In this document: positions 44,401 to 52,794 of the stretch, piece by piece
How positions within the stretch are numbered: the stretch's first letter is position 1
Layout: each line of letters opens with the position of its first letter
NCBI GenBank assembly: GCA_018266105.1
Contig: JAFEBA010000003.1
Location: 20,260 to 84,259, forward strand
Length of the DNA stretch: 64,000 bases
Direction: 5' to 3'
Source: a bacterium
GTDB taxonomy: Bacteria > Vulcanimicrobiota > Xenobia > Xenobiales > JADMJV01
Translations under genes and position numbers: made by a program
The notes under the pieces: generated by a model
Seen by the model: only the letters and a program-made list of their open reading frames with translations
What the model was told of the DNA's origin: nothing
Database searches by the model: none

Positions 44401-45876
44401 GCTTCGCCCAAAGACATCGAAGCTCGCTTCAAGTCTCTGCAGGCTCAACGCGAAGTGCACGGTACCCTGGACGCCATCCGTAAGGCCGGCGCCAAAGTGG
44501 AATATCGCTCATTGGACGTGCGCGACCAGCAGGCAGTCTCCAACATGCTTCAGGAAGTCAGTTCCAGCCTCGGACCCATCCAGGGTCTGGTGCACGGAGC
44601 CGGCGTGCTGGCCGACAAAAAGATCGAAGAAAAGACGGACGAGATGTTCGACTCGGTCTTCTCCACCAAGATCACCGGTCTCAAGCACCTGTTGCAGCCC
44701 CTGCACGACGCCAAACTGAAGGCCATTGTGCTCTTCTCCTCGGTCACCGCTCGCTTTGGCCGTCCCGGCCAGGTGGACTACTGCATGGCCAACGACCTCC
44801 TCAACAAGACCGCTCAACTGGAGGCCCAGCGTCGTCCTGGCTGCCGTGTCGTCTCGTTGAACTGGGGCCCTTGGGGAGGCGGAATGGTCACCGAGGGTCT
44901 CAAGAAGGAATTCCAACGACTGGGCGTCGGCCTGATCGAACTGGAAGCCGGAGCTGAGGCCATGGTGCGCGAGCTTTCCGCGGCTCCCGGCGGAGCCGTC
45001 GAGATTCTCTACGGTGATGGCTTCCCGGCCCCGCCCGGAAGCGATAAGCCGGGCGGCGGATTGCTTCAGGTCGTTGCCTCGGTGGAAGAGTTCCCATGTC
45101 TGGAATCTCATCGCGTGGGCGGCCGTCCGGTGGTGCCGGTGGCGCTGCAAATCGAATGGTTTGCTCAGGCGGCAACCGCAGCCCAGGTGGGCCAACGCTT
45201 CCGCGGCCTGCGTCAATTGCAGATCCTGCGTCCGATCTCTCTTGAAAACGGAGACGTCAGTCTGCAGGTGGTGCAAAACGGCGAGATGTTCGAGTTGCGC
45301 AATACCCAGACCGGCCAGGTTCATAGCCGGGCAGTGGTGGATCTGGGTTCCGAACTACCCGAAGCCCCGTCGCTGGCCAGCGTCAACGGACTCTCCCAGC
45401 AGCCTTATCCCCACAGCAAACCGGCCATCTACCAGGACCACCTCTTCCACGGCCCGCATTTCCACGCCGTTAAGAACGTTAGCGGCTGGTCTTCCCACGG
45501 CATCGTGGCCCAGGTGGGCACTCTGCCCAAGGTTAGCGACTGGATCAAGCAGCCGCTGCGTTCCGACTGGCTGGCTGACCCGCTGGCGGTGGACGCAGCC
45601 CTGCAACTGGGAATCCTCTGGGGCATCGAGGCCCTGGGCAAGCCCTCGCTGCCGATGGTGGTGGGCGGTTATCAACAGTATCAGCGTAAGTTCCCGCGCG
45701 GCGGCGTGGAGGCCCGACTCTGGGTGGAGAAATCCAGTCCCAGTAAAATCGTGGCCTCGGTGGACTTTGTGGACAGCCAGGGAGCCCTGGTCGCCCGCCT
45801 CAGCGATGTAGAGTGGACCGCCGACGCCAGTCTCAAACAAGCCTTTGCCAAGGAGCCGGCGTCAAGCCCAAGATAG
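38422..45876 (+). CDS. pfaA: PfaA-type polyketide/fatty-acid synthase (KS-AT-7xACP-KR-DH)
   Basis: 2484 residues. Domains in order: ketosynthase (about 10-470; catalytic C210 in DAACASS, H345 in EAHGTGT, H386 in QVGHTK), acyltransferase (about 572-870; FPGQGSQY, Ser672 in GHSYGE), a Pro/Ala linker with a helical block (1003-1053), and seven ACPs (about 1122-1719; attachment serines 1154, 1246, 1333, 1423, 1510, 1599, 1683 in L-G-[IV]-D-S-I-K). A ketoreductase follows (TGGARG at 1934, S2107, Y2120, N2124), then a PKS-type dehydratase (His2230 in ESHRVGG, Asp2391 in AVDAALQ). All active sites look intact. Loading requires a phosphopantetheinyl transferase not present here. It starts nine bases after pfaD and ends three bases before the next gene. 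Confidence 0.93.
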   Translation: MSKKNHTADSIAIVGMAAMYPKSPDLKGFWHLIRAGVDGITEIPKTHWRPEDYFDANQKAPDMTYCQRGGFLPAHRFDPTEFSLPPTVLEATDTSQLLGLVVAKAALEDAGYGANKEFKRDTTSVILGVTGTLELVVPLGARLGHPIWRKALIESGLAPELVEEVMGRIAEGYVPWQENSFPGLLGNVVAGRIANRLDLHGTNCVVDAACASSLSAAHLAMLELSTGKADMVITGGADTFNDIFMYMCFSKTPALSASGKIRPFSEASDGTLIGEGLGMVVLKRLSDAKADGDRIYAVVKGVGTASDGNSGAVYAPDSKGQARALRDAYERAGVSPNQIRLVEAHGTGTKVGDVVEFEGLRSVYAPVSGDKKQYVALGTVKSQVGHTKAAAGSASLIKAALALYYKVFPPTLGVEKPNPKMNIEDSPFYINNEARPWVSEAGQPRRAALSSFGFGGSNFHMVLEEAQADRPEVAWDGSLRLWAESNTSPALLSQALKTSADKLPEELNDQARLAHQRSAEFDCKAAARCVIVWNTEKSLKELLLQASQLVHEGKASEGPEIFYAPGSEAGKVVFMFPGQGSQYVNMGRELACIFPEVLESIERSDKHSPEGQPLSARMYPPPTFNEELKKQREEALTATNCAQPALGALNRGVYEILSQRFGLTPDFTCGHSYGELCALYAAGVYDADALCKVSFLRGELMAKGDGGRGGMAAVTAPLEKVEAILPELGPEVVIANRNSPGQCVLSGTKEAVKAATVKLKEHGMRAIPLQVGAAFHSPLVASAESPFRKGLDEVKFGKTNLPVLANKTAQDYPTDAKKMKDLLANQLVSQVNWVSQVDELYGRGARTFVEVGPKNVLTKLVGACLKGKEHKAIALDASGGKTGLMDLAQGLAHLAALGLPVHLGQWETAPAEGRKRKMTVELTGANYRSPQSKKTVAARAPGSVNVLPPVGAKATAPVTPPPQSVAPAPAPAAAKPAPAPVAAAPVVAPAPVVAAPVVSQEAVREVHSSLLAIQALQQQAAQAHHRFLETQETTMKTFQALVQNQQSLMQRLQSGQAPAAVHVPAPAVAPPPRPAAITPAAPAPAPVAPRAAVPAPAPAPAPVAKAPAPVAPAPKPAASGVSTAVLAVVSDKTGYPVEMLNLDMDLEADLGIDSIKRVEILAAVQEKQPQLAAVPSDQMGSLRTLREVVNAFGASDTASPAAAPAAAAPSPGVSKALLEVVAEKTGYPVEMLNLEMDLEGDLGIDSIKRVEILAAIEEKVPGLPKVASDQMGSLRTLGQIVSAFGAVAAPSVPSAPAPGVSNALLEVVAEKTGYPVEMLNLEMDLEADLGIDSIKRVEILAAIEEKVPGLPKVASDQMGSLRTLGQIVSAFGAVAAPNQAPAPAASGNNVSGALMQVVAEKTGYPVEMLNLEMDLEADLGIDSIKRVEILAAIEEKVPGLPKVASDQMGSLRTLGQIVSAFGAVPSAHAPVAAGGNVSAALMQVVAEKTGYPVEMLNLEMDLEADLGIDSIKRVEILAAIEEKVPGLPKVASDQMGSLRTLGQIVSAFGASAAAPLVHATPAPVQNTGNILAIVAEKTGYPVDMLNLDMDLEADLGVDSIKRVEILAAIPEAANIPADHVGSLRTLRQIVEALGGPAPAAPASATSAGLNTSNLLQIVAEKTGYPVEMLNLDMDLEADLGVDSIKRVEILAAVPEASALPADRVGSLRTLRQIVEAIGVPTTAGSAPVAAPVAAASSRLERRILLATALPPLNNGKPFPLSKGSKVMIFAPKDNGLAGTLAAEFKKLGLQVTDKPESDLAGLFLVESPLRESFQTVRSAAAALRAQKGMLVSVARMDGRFGLTGHFQAPESGALTGLPKTAAHEWPEVTCRAFDVDHTWRDDKAVANKLIQEISHGGPLELGLTAGQRFALETPLEEVTVTKPIFSKGDVVLVTGGARGVTAATVIALAKSCQPTLVLLGRSPLPAEEPAWARGLTQDGALKKAILQHEFNGKASPKDIEARFKSLQAQREVHGTLDAIRKAGAKVEYRSLDVRDQQAVSNMLQEVSSSLGPIQGLVHGAGVLADKKIEEKTDEMFDSVFSTKITGLKHLLQPLHDAKLKAIVLFSSVTARFGRPGQVDYCMANDLLNKTAQLEAQRRPGCRVVSLNWGPWGGGMVTEGLKKEFQRLGVGLIELEAGAEAMVRELSAAPGGAVEILYGDGFPAPPGSDKPGGGLLQVVASVEEFPCLESHRVGGRPVVPVALQIEWFAQAATAAQVGQRFRGLRQLQILRPISLENGDVSLQVVQNGEMFELRNTQTGQVHSRAVVDLGSELPEAPSLASVNGLSQQPYPHSKPAIYQDHLFHGPHFHAVKNVSGWSSHGIVAQVGTLPKVSDWIKQPLRSDWLADPLAVDAALQLGILWGIEALGKPSLPMVVGGYQQYQRKFPRGGVEARLWVEKSSPSKIVASVDFVDSQGALVARLSDVEWTADASLKQAFAKEPASSPR
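41785..43578 (+). repeat. Seven tandem acyl-carrier-protein repeats within pfaA
   Basis: Units are spaced 84-92 codons apart with Ala/Pro linkers. Units 2-5 are almost identical in protein and nearly so in DNA (shared block EKVPGLPKVASDQMGSLRTL), implying recent duplication or gene conversion. Unit 1 differs after the serine helix, and units 6 and 7 form a second type (LGVDSIKR, shorter PADxVGSLRTL end). Confidence 0.95.
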
Positions 45877-45879
45877 TCC

Positions 45880-48800
45880 ATGCAGCGTGAACCCATTGCG
45901 GTTGTGGGCCTGGGGGCGATGCTCCCAGGCGCCTTTTCTCTAGAGCAATTCTGGTCCAATCTGATTCAGAAAGTCGACGTCAGCCGGGAGGCCCCGGCCG
46001 GACGCTGGGTTCTGCCTCCCGACCTGGCCTACGATCCTCGCGGCAGCGCCGACCACGTCGTTTCCAAACGAGGTTTTTTTCTCGACCCCTTTGAGCTCGA
46101 CCCGGCTGGACTCAATCTGGACCCGGGATGGCTCAAGGACCTGGATCCGCTCTATAAGGTGGCCTTACAGGCTTCACGAGAGGCCTTCCTGGACGGACAG
46201 CACGCCGGCCTGGACCGCTCCCGAGTGGGCGTCATCCTGGCCGCCATCGCCCTGCCCACCGACGGCTCCTCGGCTCTAACCTGGAACCGCTATCAGCATC
46301 GGTTGGCCGCCAAAGTCGGTGCGCAGGCAGCTCAGACGCGACGCCAGACCAGCCCCTGGAACCGCCAGGTCACCGGACTGCCAGCCGCGATTGTGGCCCG
46401 AGCGCTGGGACTTGGAGGAGGCAGCTATACCCTTGATGCCGCGTGCGCCTCCAGCCTCTACTCCATCAAACTGGCCTGTGACGAACTACAGGCCGGTCGG
46501 GCCGACGCTATGCTGGCAGGCGGCGTCAGCCGTCCGGACAGCCTCTACACCCAGATGGGCTTTACTGCTCTGGGCGCACTTTCACCATCGGGGCGATGCG
46601 CGCCTTTTGACAAAAACGGAGACGGCCTGGTGGTGGGCGAGGGAGCCGGCGTTTTGCTGCTCAAGCGTCTCCAGGACGCCATCGCGCAGGGCGACAAAAT
46701 TTACGGTGTCATCCGAGGCATCGGTTTATCCAACGACATTGGCGGCAGCCTGCTGGCCCCCGATACCGAAGGCCAGTTGCGGGCTATGTGGCAGTCTTAT
46801 GAACAGGCGGGTTGGCAGCCCAAAGACGTCCAGCTCATCGAATGCCATGGCACGGGCACGCCCATGGGCGACCGGATTGAAGTGAAATCGCTGATTGGTC
46901 TCTGGAGAGAACAGTCTTTTGAGCCGGGCCAATGCGCCATCGGCAGCGTTAAATCCACCATTGGCCACCTGCTCACAGGAGCCGGCGGTGCCGGCATGAT
47001 CAAGGTGCTGTTGGGCATGCAGCACCAAACTTTGCCGCCCACCCTCAACTGCGAAAACCCCAATCCCCAGCTACAAATCGAAGGCAGCCCCTTCCGCATT
47101 CAGCAGCAGCCCGAGCCCTGGCGCGCCGAACAAAGACGAGCGGCCGTCAGCGCCTTCGGCTTTGGCGGCGTCAACGCACACGTGTTGGTGGAAGAATACC
47201 AGCCCCAGCGGAAATACCACTCGGTGCCGGCCGCAGCTCCTTTGCCCATCGCCATTGTGGGCATGGCCGCGGAAGTGGGTCGGGCGGCCGATCTGAAGCA
47301 ATGGCTGGAAAGCGTCTTCGCCGGTCACTCCCTGCTGTTGGAAGCGCCCCCTGGTCGCTGGAATGGAGACCCTGCCCCCAGCGGCGCCTTCGTGGACGAC
47401 TTCGAATTGCAGATCGGGGCATTCAAGATTCCGCCCATGGAAATGCCCGAGGTGCTGCCTCAGCAGACCTTGATGCTGCGAGTCGCCTCGCAGGCGGCGG
47501 CAGACGCCGGGCTGGACCGCCAGCAACGTCGACCGCGCGCAGGCGCATTGATCGGCATCAGCCTGGATATGGACACCACCGACTTCCACCTTCGCTGGGC
47601 GCTGCCCGAGGCGCTGAAAGAGTGGGGCCAGGATACCAGCGAGCTTAAGGCCCTGCGCGACCTCGCCTCCAAGCCGTTGGATTCAACCAGGACTCTGGGC
47701 GCACTGGGTTCCATCGTGGCCAGCCGCCTGGCCCGCGAATTTAATTTTGGCGGCCCCAGCTTTGCCATTTCAGCCGAGGAAGCTTCCGGCCTGAAAGCCC
47801 TGGAAGTGGCCTTGCGTGCGCTCCAACAAGGTGAGATGGACACGGCCCTGGTGACCGCCATCGACCTGCAGGGCGATCCGCGCAGCCAGGACAATTTGCT
47901 GCGCCCGCAGGGCCAACCCCGACCCTTTGATCCCACCAGTAGTGGCAGCGCCACCGGCGAAGGCGCCGTGGCTCTCGTGCTCAAGCGCCTGGAAGATTGC
48001 ACGCAACAGGACAAAGTCTACGGCATTATCCGTGGCTACGGCACGGCCACTGGGGGCGACCCCAACCAGCCCACCCCCTCGCCCGAGGCACAAGGCCTGG
48101 CCATCTTTCGGGCTCATCAGGAAGCCGGCAGCCACCCCTCTCAAGTGAGCTACCTGGAAGGCTGCGGCAGCGGTGTGGCGGCGGAAGATCAGCAGGAACT
48201 GGCCGTCTTGCAGAGCTGGTATGGACCCGGAAACAGCCCCTGCGCCCTGGCCAGCCTGACCTCCCAAAGCGGTCTGACCGGCGCCTGCAGCGGCTTGCTC
48301 AGCCTTTTGAAAGCAGCGGCAGCACTGAGCATGCGCCAGCTACCACCACTTCTGAACTTCAACCGACCACTGGCCGATCTCAGCCAGGGAAGACTGCATA
48401 TTCCCATTCGTCCATCGGCCTGGTTGAATGACCGAACCGATGGGCCTCGCCAGGCCGCCGTGCACTGCCTTTCAACTGAAGGCAACGCCGTGCACGTGGT
48501 CTTGCAAGAGGGCCCACAGCGCCAGCAACTGGCTCAGTTCGAGCCGCAGGGCGGCCTCTTCCCGGTCTTTCCAGGGCTGCGGGAGTTTGTGGAGGCTTCC
48601 CAGGATTCGCTACACGAAACCGCCCGGCGCTGGGCCCATCAGCATGTCGGGCAGAAGCCCCGGGGATACCTGGTGGCCGAGGATCGCGCCGCACTGCGCA
48701 ACAGCCTGCAACATCTGGAAGCGCTCTTCCAGGGTCCCGGCCAGGGTCAGGGCGGACTGTATTTCAGCCGGAGTCCTCTGGGCGCGGGCCAAATCGCATT

Positions 48801-51800
48801 TGTTTACCCAGGCTCAGGCAACCATTACGCGGGTATGGGTCGCGAACTGGCGCTGCTCCATCCGCAGCTGGTGGATGCCCTGGACAGCGAGTCGGAGCGG
48901 CTGCGCAGCTACATGGCCGCCCAATGGACGGTTCCGTATCGCCAGGACTGGCCAGAAGACTGGTCCGAGCAGTCTGCCCACAGCATCGCCGCTGACCTTC
49001 ATCGCTCCATCTTCGGCCAGGTAATGTTCGGGCTGCTGGCCAGCGACATCGTGCAAAATCTGGGCCTCAAGCCCCAGGCCGCCATCGGCTACTCGCTGGG
49101 CGAATCGGCCGCCCTGATGTCCCTGAGGGCCTGGCCTGGACGGGAAGAAATCCACGAGCGCATGCAGGCCAGCGATCTGTTTCGTTCTCAGTTAGGTGGA
49201 CCGTGCCTGGCCGCCCGACGCTACTGGAAGGTCCCGGACGGGGCACCCTTTGAGTGGAAAGTGGCCGTGCTGACCCGCCCGGCGACGGAGGTGCGTGATC
49301 AGCTCAAAGGCAAGCTCGAGCTGCTGATTGTCAACACCGATAAGGAATGCGTGGTAGGAGGCGATGCGCCAGATCTAGCTGATTTGATCGCGCGATTGGG
49401 CTGTCAGGCCTTCTACCTGGAGGCCGTGCCGACGGTGCACAGTCAGGCCGTGAAAGAGGTGGAGCAGGCCTATTTTGAGCTGCATACCGTCAAGGTTACG
49501 CCCCCAGCCGGAGTTCGCTACTACAGCGCCTACCGGGCCGAAGCCTATGAAATGAGCAGTGAGAACTCAGCCCGCAGCATTGTGGAACAGGCCGTGCACG
49601 GTCTGGACTTCACCAAGGTGGTGCGGCGAGCCCACGCGGACGGCATTCGCTACTTCGTGGAAATCGGGCCCGGCAATTCATGCACTCGCATGATCGAGCA
49701 GATCTTACAGGAGCAGCCCCACCGCGCTCTGGCTCTGAACGCCACTCACCGCGGAGAGTGGGCCGGCCTTCTTCATCTCTGGGCCGGCCTGCTGGCCGAG
49801 GAGTGCCCCGGACTCGGACTGCAGGCCCTTTACCCGCCCGAGGCCGAGCAGGCGCCCAAGCCGCCGGTTCGCTCCGTGAAAATCCGGCTGGGTTCGCTCC
49901 TGCCCAAGGTGGATCAACTGCCCGGCTCCGCGCCAGCCAGTCCGCCCGTGCATAGGCCGGTGGCGACCCCACAGGTCGCGCCAGCACCTGGGCCAACTCC
50001 GGTGCCTGCGCCCCTGTCAGGCCCGGTGGAGAGCCCTGGCCCGGCGCTGCTTCAGCAAATCGGCGAAGATGAATTTGAATTCGAACTCGACCTCCAGTTA
50101 GAACTTGATTGGGAGATGGACTCCATGGAAAAGCAACGCGTAAAACTGCCCGCCCTGCAATCGCAGATTCTGGCTTCGGCCCAGGCCGGCAGCAAGGCCC
50201 ACGAAAAATTCCTGGAGCTGCACCAACAGGCGGTGGCTCAGATGGCGGAAGGGGTGGCCTTGCTGCAGCAGATGACCCAGGCAGGCCCCGGAATCACAAT
50301 CAGCCTGCCTGCGGATGCTTCGGCACCGGCTTTGGCTGCAGCCGGTAGCGCGCCATACTACCCCTTCTGCGACCACAATTTGAAACCCATCATCCCCGCA
50401 AAGAAGCCCTGTGTGCTCGACTACGACCAGTGCATGGAATTCGCCATCGGCTCTATCGCCAAGGTGTTGGGGCCAATGTTCAAAGATGTGGACACTTACC
50501 CCACCCGGGTGCGACTGCCCGACGACCCTCTGATGCTGGTGCACCGCATCACCGAAATCGTGGGCGAACCCGGCTCCATGACGGGCGGTAAGGTGGTCAC
50601 CGAACACGACGTGCAGCCAGGGGCCTGGTACCTGGACAACGGCCGAATGCCCGTGTGCGTCACTGTGGAAGCGGGTCAGGCCGATCTTTTCCTCTCCGGC
50701 TATCTGGGCATCGACCTCCAGACCAAGGGCAAACGCACCTACCGTCTGCTGGACGCAACCGTCAGCTTCCATCGCCAGTTGCCCACCATCGGCGAAACCA
50801 TTTCCTATGACATCCGCATCGACCGCTTCGTGCGTCAGGGTGAGACCTGGCTCTTCTTCTTCGAATTCGACGGCACCATCGACGGAAAGCCGATGATTAC
50901 GATGCGTAACGGCTGTGCGGGCTTCTTCGAGGATGAAGAGATTCGCAACTCCAAGGGCATCATCCTGACGCCAGAGGAAACCCAGAAAGTGGCCGGCAAA
51001 GTGGTCGGATACCGCGCTCTGGCACCGTTTGCCAGCAAAGAGAGCTACAGCGACGCTCAGGTCAACTGTCTGCGCCGGGGAGACCTGGGCGGGTGTTTTG
51101 GACCGGCCTTTGCCCAACTGCCGATCAGCAACCCACCCCACCTGCCCTCGGGCCGTATGAAGTTGTACGACCGGGTGCTTGCGGTGGAACCTTACGGTGG
51201 CCGCTTTGGGCTGGGCCGAGTTCTGGCTGAGGCCGACGTGCATCCTGATGACTGGTTCCTCACCTGCCACTTCGTGGACGATATGGTGATGCCGGGCACG
51301 CTGATGTATGAATGCTGCGCTCACACCCTGCGCTTCTTGCTCCTACGTATGGGCTGGGTGGGGGAAGCCGACCAGGTCACCTACGAACCCAAAGTAGGAG
51401 TGCCGGCCGTGCTGCGCTGCCGTGGCCCTGTCACGGTAGAAACCAAGAAGGTTCAGTATGAAGTGGAAATCAAGGAGGTCGGTTACGGGCCAGAGCCCTA
51501 TGTAATCGCCGATGCCTTGATGTATGCCGACGGCAAGTGCATTGTGCGCTTCGTCGGTATGTCCATGCGCCTGGTGGGTCTGTCACAGGGTCAGCTGGAG
51601 CAGTTGTGGTCAGGCGCCAGCCCGGCCCCTGTGACCAAAGATCCGATGGACGACGGCGTAAAGGCACTTTACGACCGCGAAAGCATTATGCAATTCGCTT
51701 ACGGCAAGCCCAGCCTGGCCTTCGGCGATAAGTATAAGATCTTCGATGAAGGCCGCCGCATCGCGCGTCTGCCCCGACCCCCTTACGCCTTTATGGATCG

Positions 51801-52794
51801 GGTGGTGGAGGTCAATCAGGAGCCGTGGGTGCTGCAAGCCGGCGGTTGGATCGAGGCTCACTACTTCATCCCGCCGGGAGAATGGTATTTTGAGGCCAAT
51901 CGCCAGCCCACCATGGCTTTTGCCATCCTACTGGAGATCGCGCTGCAGCCGTGCGGCTGGCTGGCGGCCTACGCCGGCTCAGCCCTGCGCAGTCCGGAAG
52001 ATCTGAAGTTCCGCAACCTCGGCGGCTCGGCCACCCTCTTCCACGAACTGGATGACCAGGCCGGTATGCTGCGTATGCGCGTGCGCATGACCAAGGTCTC
52101 TGAAGCCGGCGGGATGATCATCGAAAACTTCGACATGCAGGTGCTGCAGGGCGATAAGATGGTCTACGAGGGCACCACCTACTTTGGCTTCTTCTCCAAG
52201 TCAGCACTGGAAAACCAGGTTGGCATTCGCGATGCCAAACGCTATATGCCCACCGCCGCCGAACAGGGACGCGGCAAACGTGTTGCTCTGCCGCGCCAGC
52301 ATCCGCTCACGCCGGAGGACAAGCAGGTCACCCGCGGCACCAGCGCCTGTATGCCTGGTGGCGCCCTGCAAATGATGGACGAAGTCGACCTTTATGTCAA
52401 AGACGGCGGTCCCAGCGGTCAGGGCTATATCCACGGCATCAAGAAGATCAACCCGGAGGAATGGTTCTTCCAGGCTCACTTCTACATGGACCCGGTCTGG
52501 CCGGGCTCTTTAGGACTGGAAGCCTTCTTGCAGCTCTTGAAAGTAGCCATGCTCGACCGCTATCCTCACCTGGCAGATACCCACCGTTTCGAATGCATCG
52601 CGACCAATCGAGTGCATACCTGGGGATATCGGGGCCAGGTAGTGCCCACCAACAAGGTGGTGGAAGTCGAGGCCTGGATGAGCAAGTGGGAGGATGGGGA
52701 CGAGCCGGTTGTCACCGCCGACGGCTTCCTGGTGGTGGACGGTAAGCCCATCTACGAGATGACCAACTTCGCCATGCGCATGGTGCGAGTCTGA
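45880..52794 (+). CDS. pfaC: Fused PfaB/PfaC-type synthase (KS-CLF-AT-hot-dog DH modules)
   Basis: 2304 residues. An active KS comes first (about 1-440; C189, H323, H363). A chain-length-factor KS follows (about 455-890), in which the catalytic Cys is Glu634, the first His is Cys (LEGCGSG) and the second His is Leu (SQSGLTG). An acyltransferase-like domain is next (about 965-1290; YPGSGNHY, Ser1072 in GYSLGE with Tyr for the usual His). After a Pro-rich linker, an acidic patch and a helix come four hot-dog modules: modules 2 and 4 are FabA-like (His1797 with Glu1811; His2200 with Glu2214), and modules 1 and 3 lack the His. The layout matches, as I recall it, the third myxobacterial Pfa protein, minus its acyltransferase tail. 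The start is three bases after pfaA. Confidence 0.9.
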   Translation: MQREPIAVVGLGAMLPGAFSLEQFWSNLIQKVDVSREAPAGRWVLPPDLAYDPRGSADHVVSKRGFFLDPFELDPAGLNLDPGWLKDLDPLYKVALQASREAFLDGQHAGLDRSRVGVILAAIALPTDGSSALTWNRYQHRLAAKVGAQAAQTRRQTSPWNRQVTGLPAAIVARALGLGGGSYTLDAACASSLYSIKLACDELQAGRADAMLAGGVSRPDSLYTQMGFTALGALSPSGRCAPFDKNGDGLVVGEGAGVLLLKRLQDAIAQGDKIYGVIRGIGLSNDIGGSLLAPDTEGQLRAMWQSYEQAGWQPKDVQLIECHGTGTPMGDRIEVKSLIGLWREQSFEPGQCAIGSVKSTIGHLLTGAGGAGMIKVLLGMQHQTLPPTLNCENPNPQLQIEGSPFRIQQQPEPWRAEQRRAAVSAFGFGGVNAHVLVEEYQPQRKYHSVPAAAPLPIAIVGMAAEVGRAADLKQWLESVFAGHSLLLEAPPGRWNGDPAPSGAFVDDFELQIGAFKIPPMEMPEVLPQQTLMLRVASQAAADAGLDRQQRRPRAGALIGISLDMDTTDFHLRWALPEALKEWGQDTSELKALRDLASKPLDSTRTLGALGSIVASRLAREFNFGGPSFAISAEEASGLKALEVALRALQQGEMDTALVTAIDLQGDPRSQDNLLRPQGQPRPFDPTSSGSATGEGAVALVLKRLEDCTQQDKVYGIIRGYGTATGGDPNQPTPSPEAQGLAIFRAHQEAGSHPSQVSYLEGCGSGVAAEDQQELAVLQSWYGPGNSPCALASLTSQSGLTGACSGLLSLLKAAAALSMRQLPPLLNFNRPLADLSQGRLHIPIRPSAWLNDRTDGPRQAAVHCLSTEGNAVHVVLQEGPQRQQLAQFEPQGGLFPVFPGLREFVEASQDSLHETARRWAHQHVGQKPRGYLVAEDRAALRNSLQHLEALFQGPGQGQGGLYFSRSPLGAGQIAFVYPGSGNHYAGMGRELALLHPQLVDALDSESERLRSYMAAQWTVPYRQDWPEDWSEQSAHSIAADLHRSIFGQVMFGLLASDIVQNLGLKPQAAIGYSLGESAALMSLRAWPGREEIHERMQASDLFRSQLGGPCLAARRYWKVPDGAPFEWKVAVLTRPATEVRDQLKGKLELLIVNTDKECVVGGDAPDLADLIARLGCQAFYLEAVPTVHSQAVKEVEQAYFELHTVKVTPPAGVRYYSAYRAEAYEMSSENSARSIVEQAVHGLDFTKVVRRAHADGIRYFVEIGPGNSCTRMIEQILQEQPHRALALNATHRGEWAGLLHLWAGLLAEECPGLGLQALYPPEAEQAPKPPVRSVKIRLGSLLPKVDQLPGSAPASPPVHRPVATPQVAPAPGPTPVPAPLSGPVESPGPALLQQIGEDEFEFELDLQLELDWEMDSMEKQRVKLPALQSQILASAQAGSKAHEKFLELHQQAVAQMAEGVALLQQMTQAGPGITISLPADASAPALAAAGSAPYYPFCDHNLKPIIPAKKPCVLDYDQCMEFAIGSIAKVLGPMFKDVDTYPTRVRLPDDPLMLVHRITEIVGEPGSMTGGKVVTEHDVQPGAWYLDNGRMPVCVTVEAGQADLFLSGYLGIDLQTKGKRTYRLLDATVSFHRQLPTIGETISYDIRIDRFVRQGETWLFFFEFDGTIDGKPMITMRNGCAGFFEDEEIRNSKGIILTPEETQKVAGKVVGYRALAPFASKESYSDAQVNCLRRGDLGGCFGPAFAQLPISNPPHLPSGRMKLYDRVLAVEPYGGRFGLGRVLAEADVHPDDWFLTCHFVDDMVMPGTLMYECCAHTLRFLLLRMGWVGEADQVTYEPKVGVPAVLRCRGPVTVETKKVQYEVEIKEVGYGPEPYVIADALMYADGKCIVRFVGMSMRLVGLSQGQLEQLWSGASPAPVTKDPMDDGVKALYDRESIMQFAYGKPSLAFGDKYKIFDEGRRIARLPRPPYAFMDRVVEVNQEPWVLQAGGWIEAHYFIPPGEWYFEANRQPTMAFAILLEIALQPCGWLAAYAGSALRSPEDLKFRNLGGSATLFHELDDQAGMLRMRVRMTKVSEAGGMIIENFDMQVLQGDKMVYEGTTYFGFFSKSALENQVGIRDAKRYMPTAAEQGRGKRVALPRQHPLTPEDKQVTRGTSACMPGGALQMMDEVDLYVKDGGPSGQGYIHGIKKINPEEWFFQAHFYMDPVWPGSLGLEAFLQLLKVAMLDRYPHLADTHRFECIATNRVHTWGYRGQVVPTNKVVEVEAWMSKWEDGDEPVVTADGFLVVDGKPIYEMTNFAMRMVRV

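Noticed and set aside
52300..52794. A C-terminal acylglycerolphosphate acyltransferase domain on the fused synthase, as in myxobacterial homologues
   Set aside because: The protein ends about 105 residues after His2200 of the last hot-dog module; no HxxxxD acyltransferase motif follows.
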